Shown here: one piece after another, positions 59,801 through 64,000 of the stretch
How positions within the stretch are numbered: position 1 is the first letter of the stretch
Layout of the letters: each line of letters opens with the position of its first letter
NCBI GenBank assembly: GCA_037013685.1
Contig: CM072919.1
Location: 50,302,616 to 50,366,615, forward strand
DNA length: 64,000 nucleotides
Direction: 5' to 3'
From: Acridotheres tristis
Taxonomy: Eukaryota; Chordata; Aves; Passeriformes; Sturnidae
The notes under the pieces: generated by a model
The model's input: the letters and a program-made list of their open reading frames with translations, nothing else
The model's database searches: none
What the model was told of the DNA's origin: nothing
Position numbers and translations under genes: made by a program

Positions 59801-62451
59801 AGAGGCTTTAATTCAACTATAATGGTTGGTGCTGTACAGTATGTAAATATTTTCTGATTTTATTGTAAATGGATTATGAAGATCTAAGGCAGACCTGGCC
59901 AGATAAATTAATAAACTCAAAAATTGCGTATATCTCAAACTTCTCCGAGAAACACCTGGTTGCATGTCTTCAAGTTTAAATACTTTCTGGCTTTAGTATC
60001 TTACAATTCCTTTAGAGCTAAAAAGTAAAAAAGAGAAATGAATCCACCAAATAGGAGGAACATATTGATAGGTGGCTGATTAAACTAAGGGATTTTAATG
60101 TATTTTTGTTTCTCTTAACAGAATTCAATTTTAAGAGGAATGACAGCTAATGTTCTCTTATCTTGTTAAAAAATTCATATCGGTCTCTAAAAATCCACCA
60201 GTTGTTCAAGGTTTGCTTTATTAAATATTTGCTGTATCACATCATCTATTGACATCATAAACATATCACAGATAATTTTACAGCTTGCTTCATATGCAGA
60301 TGTTTTTAAAAGTGTATACAGCTGAGCATTTCATAAATATTAGCATTCTACAAATATTATTTGCTCAAGCAACTAGAACTTGGAATCAATATCTCCTCTA
60401 CTTGTCTTTTATTTTTATTTGCATAATTCACAAATGTAAAGTTGTCTTTGTTTACTATAAGATTTCCAACTAAAGTGGGTTACAGTAAAACTCTGTTTTC
60501 AAAACACCATGTTCATGCTGTTATTAGAGTTTGGGCCAGGCTTTTAAAGTGAATCGTCTTCTTCCACTGAGCAGGCTTCAGTTCACTTAACGTTCTAGAG
60601 CTACCAACAAGGTGTCTTCTGGATGAAACTGCAGTGAAAGATCTGCTTCAGAAGTGCACACAATATAATACTGTTAGTGAGGATTAAATACTGAGTGACA
60701 GACAGGTGGTAATTTCAATTAAAAGCCTTGAACCATGCAAAATTTGGATGCTGGGGTCCTAGCACTGGCTGGGGACTGCCTCAGTGTTTTACCACATGGC
60801 TCTTAATGTGCTTTTGTTGTACCAGTTTGCAGCAAGTGAATCTGAATTCTCAATCGTGAAATCTGACTCTACGAATACTTCTTTTAAGCACTCTGTATAT
60901 TTGTGAGGAGAGTTAAGCAGTGAAATTCATGAACACTACATAAGAAACTGTCTTTAACAGGACTATAGGTAATGATAAGAATAACTGTATTTTTACACTG
61001 GATTTTCTCTGATGTTTTAATGTCTTCCCAACTGATGTAGATCAGTATCTTCAGTTTTTTGCTTTGAGCTTTCTCCCAAAAATTCCTGAGACGTTCCTCC
61101 TAGTTATGGTAGTTTTTCTGTACTAGCAGCTAACAATGACAATTGCACTTGCATGCCACTCCAGCTATATCCAGGGAGAGAATATTAATTCTTGATATGC
61201 CAAATCTGTCCCAACTCTCTATAAATTTTAATTAAACTTGTAAGAATATCTGGTTTGCTTTCAGTGGGAGAGAAAAATGTGTTGATTAATGTGGACTAAG
61301 GTTCTCCTCAGTCTTCTGTATACAAACTATCCCATTTTGCACAGAATTAAACAATAACAACAGCAAAAAGTACAGCTGTCCTTTTGGGTCTTGAAAGTTG
61401 GGGTCTGCATGAGTCATGCAGTCAGTCTGCTGGCTCAGAAGCACATCTCTTTAAGAGTAGTTTTACAAAATGATTTAGCATGAAAAGCAGGCATTGGAGA
61501 GAAGGTTATTCTTTCCTTGGAGGAAGAGGCTATTCTGTTCTGTGTGGGAGGGGGCATATTTTGAAAGCCTTTTTGTCCCTTTGTCATTTATTCATAATAC
61601 CACTTATATGTTTGTTGAAGTAAGCTTTTTTAGTCAGCTTTTTACTATATGTTCCTTCAAGTAAAAAAGTTTCTTAAAAGATTTTTTAAAGTTCATTATT
61701 ATAAAGAATTAATTTTATTTAATCTTCTTTAGGGCTTTCCTCTCTTTCCTTTGCGTATGCTGCATCAAACAAGACAAACTTCCTATCCCACTCATATTAG
61801 TAATGTCTCAAGATTCGGGCTGAGAAAAAATGTCCCTTGAAAATTATCATGCTTCAATCTACAGTTCTACAGGAAGGAAAGCATTTGCAGCCAAGATATG
61901 GGGAAGAAAATTCCATTTCCTTTAGAGGACTGAAACTGTGGCTTCTGACATACTTCCTCAGAAGGAAATAATGCTAAAACTAGAAGCAGAAAAGACAACT
62001 GGGCAGCAGGAAAATGTTCTGAACATTAACAGGACATTTTCAAATAGAGTCCAAACTACCTGATGAGATAACTCCTGTCAAATTACTCCGTGAAAATAGT
62101 AAATATACAGAAGCCAAAAAGATGCAATTGTAAAAAAGGGCCATGCTTTTGGTGATGAAGATATTACATAGTTACGTAACTATTTTAGTAAATTTGGGAG
62201 ACTGGAGAAAGACACAAAACCTAACTGGTTATGACTGGAAAGAAGGGGTAGAGGAGAGAAGAATAAAAGTGAGGTTTCCAGTGATGGGGATTTTTTTTGA
62301 GACTACAAAGTCCTGTAAACAAAAGGACATGCCTAGCCTGAATATTTGAATTAGATGGAATATCTCTGCTTGTGCATGGCATATCTTCTACATATACATA
62401 ATATGGTAAAACTAAAACGGAATATGGGAGTGCTTACACATTGCTTTTATT

Positions 62452-62520
62452 TGGTTAGTTGGTTGGTTGGTTGGTTGGTTGGTTGGTTGATTTGGTTTGC
62501 TTGGCTTGGCTTGAATTTTT
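62452..62520 (+). repeat. (TTGG)n tetranucleotide and GGCTT-like run
   Basis: About eight TTGG units (62,456-62,489) followed by TTTGGTTTGCTTGGCTTGGC. A short T/G microsatellite. Confidence 0.9.
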
Positions 62521-63063
62521 TTGTAAGTTTTAACATTAATTAACAACCTTCCTTAGGTAGGATTAAGCATTTATTTGGGACAGCTTGCACAAAAATCTAA
62601 GTGAGATAAATAAGGTGATAACAGACAGGGATATTGATGCTAGTCCTATGCTGGAATTTAGTCTGTTGTGCAGCTCTTGGAGGCATTATGATCTGAGATC
62701 CAGACTTAAAAAGAGGGATGCTCAAAACAGTAGTAGTAGAACTTAGAAATGAGTTTACCATGGTGAAAGTCAAAGACAAATCATATAGCTTGAATTTGCT
62801 TATTGGATGAACAGTGCTGTCTGAGCATGCTGCACATATTTTTGTTGAGTTTACACAACAGGTTTACATAAGGAAAAGCATAAAATAAGTGTAATAGAGA
62901 AAAATGATAAAGCAGATACATAAATATTAGTGAGAGATCTGTAGAAATATTGCTCCTGTGTTATTCAATGTTACATGTATTGCACAGAAAACATTTTCTG
63001 TTGTAAGAATTAAGCAGAAATCAAAAACTAATTTTTCTTCCCGTCCATGTAATAGTATAGTGG

Positions 63064-63621
63064 TGTGACACATTGATGTCAGAATTGCAGTCTGATAATA
63101 TGGCTGCAATTGGGCTGATTTTGAATTGTGCTGAACACGGGGTTGATAATATAAAGATCTTTTTGTTGTTTGCTGAGCAGGATTTGCACAGAACCAAGAC
63201 ATTTTCTGCTTCTTGTACTGCCACACTGGCAAGGAGATTGGGGATTCTTGGGAGGTTGGGAAGAGACACAGCTGGGACAGGTGACCACATCGACCAAACG
63301 GATATTCCAGACCATGTGGCATCATGTCAGTATGTAAAGTGGGGAGAGGAAGAAGGAGGGAGAGTGGAACATTTGGAATGATGATATTTGTCTTTCCAAG
63401 TAACGACTGAACATAATGGACCCTGTTCCCCTGGAGATAACTGAATACCGGCATGCTCATGTGTAGCAGTGAATCAATTCCTTGTTTTGCTTTGCTTGTG
63501 TGCATGACTTTTCCTTTCCCTACTTAATTATATTTTACCTTTCAGGTTCTCTCCCCATTGGTAGGGGAATGAGTAAGCAGCTATGTGGGGCTTAGTTGTT
63601 GATTGGGGTTAAATTGTGACA
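63064..63621 (+). mobile_element. 5' LTR of a family-A endogenous retrovirus, plus strand
   Basis: Family-A LTR in plus orientation from about TGTGACACATTG to GGTTAAATTGTGACA. Landmarks include AATTGTGCTGAACACGG, AGGATTTGCACAGAACC, ATTTTCTGCTTCTTGTACTG, GGATATTCCAGACCATGTGG, a TATA-like GTATGTAAAG at about 63,330, a short purine stretch, CCCCTGGAGATAACTGAATA, ATTCCTTGTTTTGC and TATGTGGGGCTTAGTTG. Unlike the copy at 19.9 kb, a primer-binding-like site follows at the expected distance, so this is a 5' LTR and not a solo LTR. The left edge is uncertain by about ten bases. Confidence 0.85.
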
Positions 63622-63630
63622 GTCCTTTTT

Positions 63631-63648
63631 TGACACCCAAAGTGAGGC
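63631..63648 (+). promoter_or_regulatory. Decayed retroviral primer-binding site, tRNA-Lys type
   Basis: TGACACCCAAAGTGAGGC lies nine bases after the LTR end. It matches the complement of the 3' end of tRNA-Lys (CUU) at 14 of 18 positions; three of the four mismatches are G-to-A changes. In a live retrovirus this tRNA primes minus-strand DNA synthesis. The position just past the LTR supports the call more than the sequence alone does. The tRNA comparison is from memory. Confidence 0.65.
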
Positions 63649-64000
63649 TCAAAGGGGTTGAGATAGTGAAGGGTCTGAGTGGGATGTACTAGATCAGGAT
63701 TTTGAAAGAATAATGTTAAGATGCACTATTATAAAGTATGATGTAGAATGTATACATTGAAGAGTTAGTGGATTTATTAGGTCATTATGAGAAATAATGA
63801 TTAAGAATAACTCTACCATATGTATAAGAGCAGAATGGGAGTCAAGCACATCACAACCATGCAGATTCACTGTTGTTAAACTTTCTGCTTCTTTATGGTG
63901 AAAGAACTCTTCACAAACTTAAAGAAAATTACATAATCTCAGTGATTTGGGCCGTAACTGCATGCTCCAGTGGGCTTACTCACCTCTGTACTATCATGTT
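63649..64000 (+). mobile_element. Probable leader of an endogenous retrovirus, cut by the window end
   Basis: Follows the primer-binding site without a visible break. No gag or other frame has begun: both strands are full of stops. It is probably the untranslated leader of the provirus whose 5' LTR is at 63.06 kb; if so, gag, pol and the 3' LTR would lie beyond base 64,000. It could equally be ordinary flanking DNA if the provirus is truncated just after the binding site. Confidence 0.4.

Larger units (their letters stand above)
55566..63063. other. AT-rich intergenic sequence, no gene seen
   Basis: Includes the A/C-rich tract at 56,695 and the TTGG run at 62,452 (listed separately), a CA/GACA-rich patch at about 57,292-57,325, and a GA-rich patch at 59,219-59,245. 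A 128-codon minus-strand frame (57,126-57,512) overlaps the CA patch and has no recognised domain. No transposon was identified. Confidence 0.5.

Overview
The window looks like about 64 kb of AT-rich, non-genic DNA from a bird nuclear genome. Four fragments have the 3' structure of CR1 LINEs, with ATTCTATGA-type terminal octamers. Several long terminal repeats (LTRs) resemble avian endogenous retrovirus families, and no Alu, L1 or other mammal-type repeat was recognised. I cannot name the species. I found no rRNA, tRNA, CRISPR array or operon-like organisation. No protein-coding gene can be supported: nearly all open frames are short, lack recognisable domains, or are shadows of repeats.

Layout. 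1-11.6 kb is plain AT-rich sequence. 11.65-12.55 kb is a more GC-rich block of unknown origin carrying a GAAA/GGAA array. 12.5-19.9 kb is plain. 19.89-20.48 kb is a solo LTR on the minus strand with a perfect 5-bp target-site duplication. 21.30-21.74 and 24.17-24.49 kb are plus-strand CR1 3' ends, the first still open in the last part of its ORF2. 24.5-38.0 kb is plain apart from small repeats. 38.04-38.32 kb is a minus-strand CR1. 41.61-42.21 kb is a striking composite pyrimidine array: TTCTT, then CCCTT, then an AAA-punctuated CCTTCCC segment, then CCCCTT. 44.1-45.05 kb is a probable LTR. 46.76-49.03 kb is a large inverted repeat with two 260-bp arms, 97.7 % identical by hand count, around a 1.75-kb loop. 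It runs into a cluster of LTR pieces in both orientations (49.02-50.62 kb) and a decayed gag zinc-knuckle fragment (51.43-51.77 kb). 54.39-55.10 kb is another LTR with a 163-bp (AGAGGG)n array inside it, followed directly by a minus-strand CR1. 63.06 kb to the window end is a 5' LTR, a decayed tRNA-Lys-type primer-binding site and probable proviral leader running off the edge.

The parts do not form a pathway. The window records retroelement insertion and decay, with simple-repeat expansion at purine/pyrimidine-rich seeds. The items most worth following up are the composite pentamer array, whose two main motifs correspond to AAAAG and AAGGG of the human RFC1 repeat, the large inverted repeat, and the microsatellite grown inside an LTR. 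All alignments here were done by eye; family names rest on recognition of well-known avian repeats and were not checked against a database.
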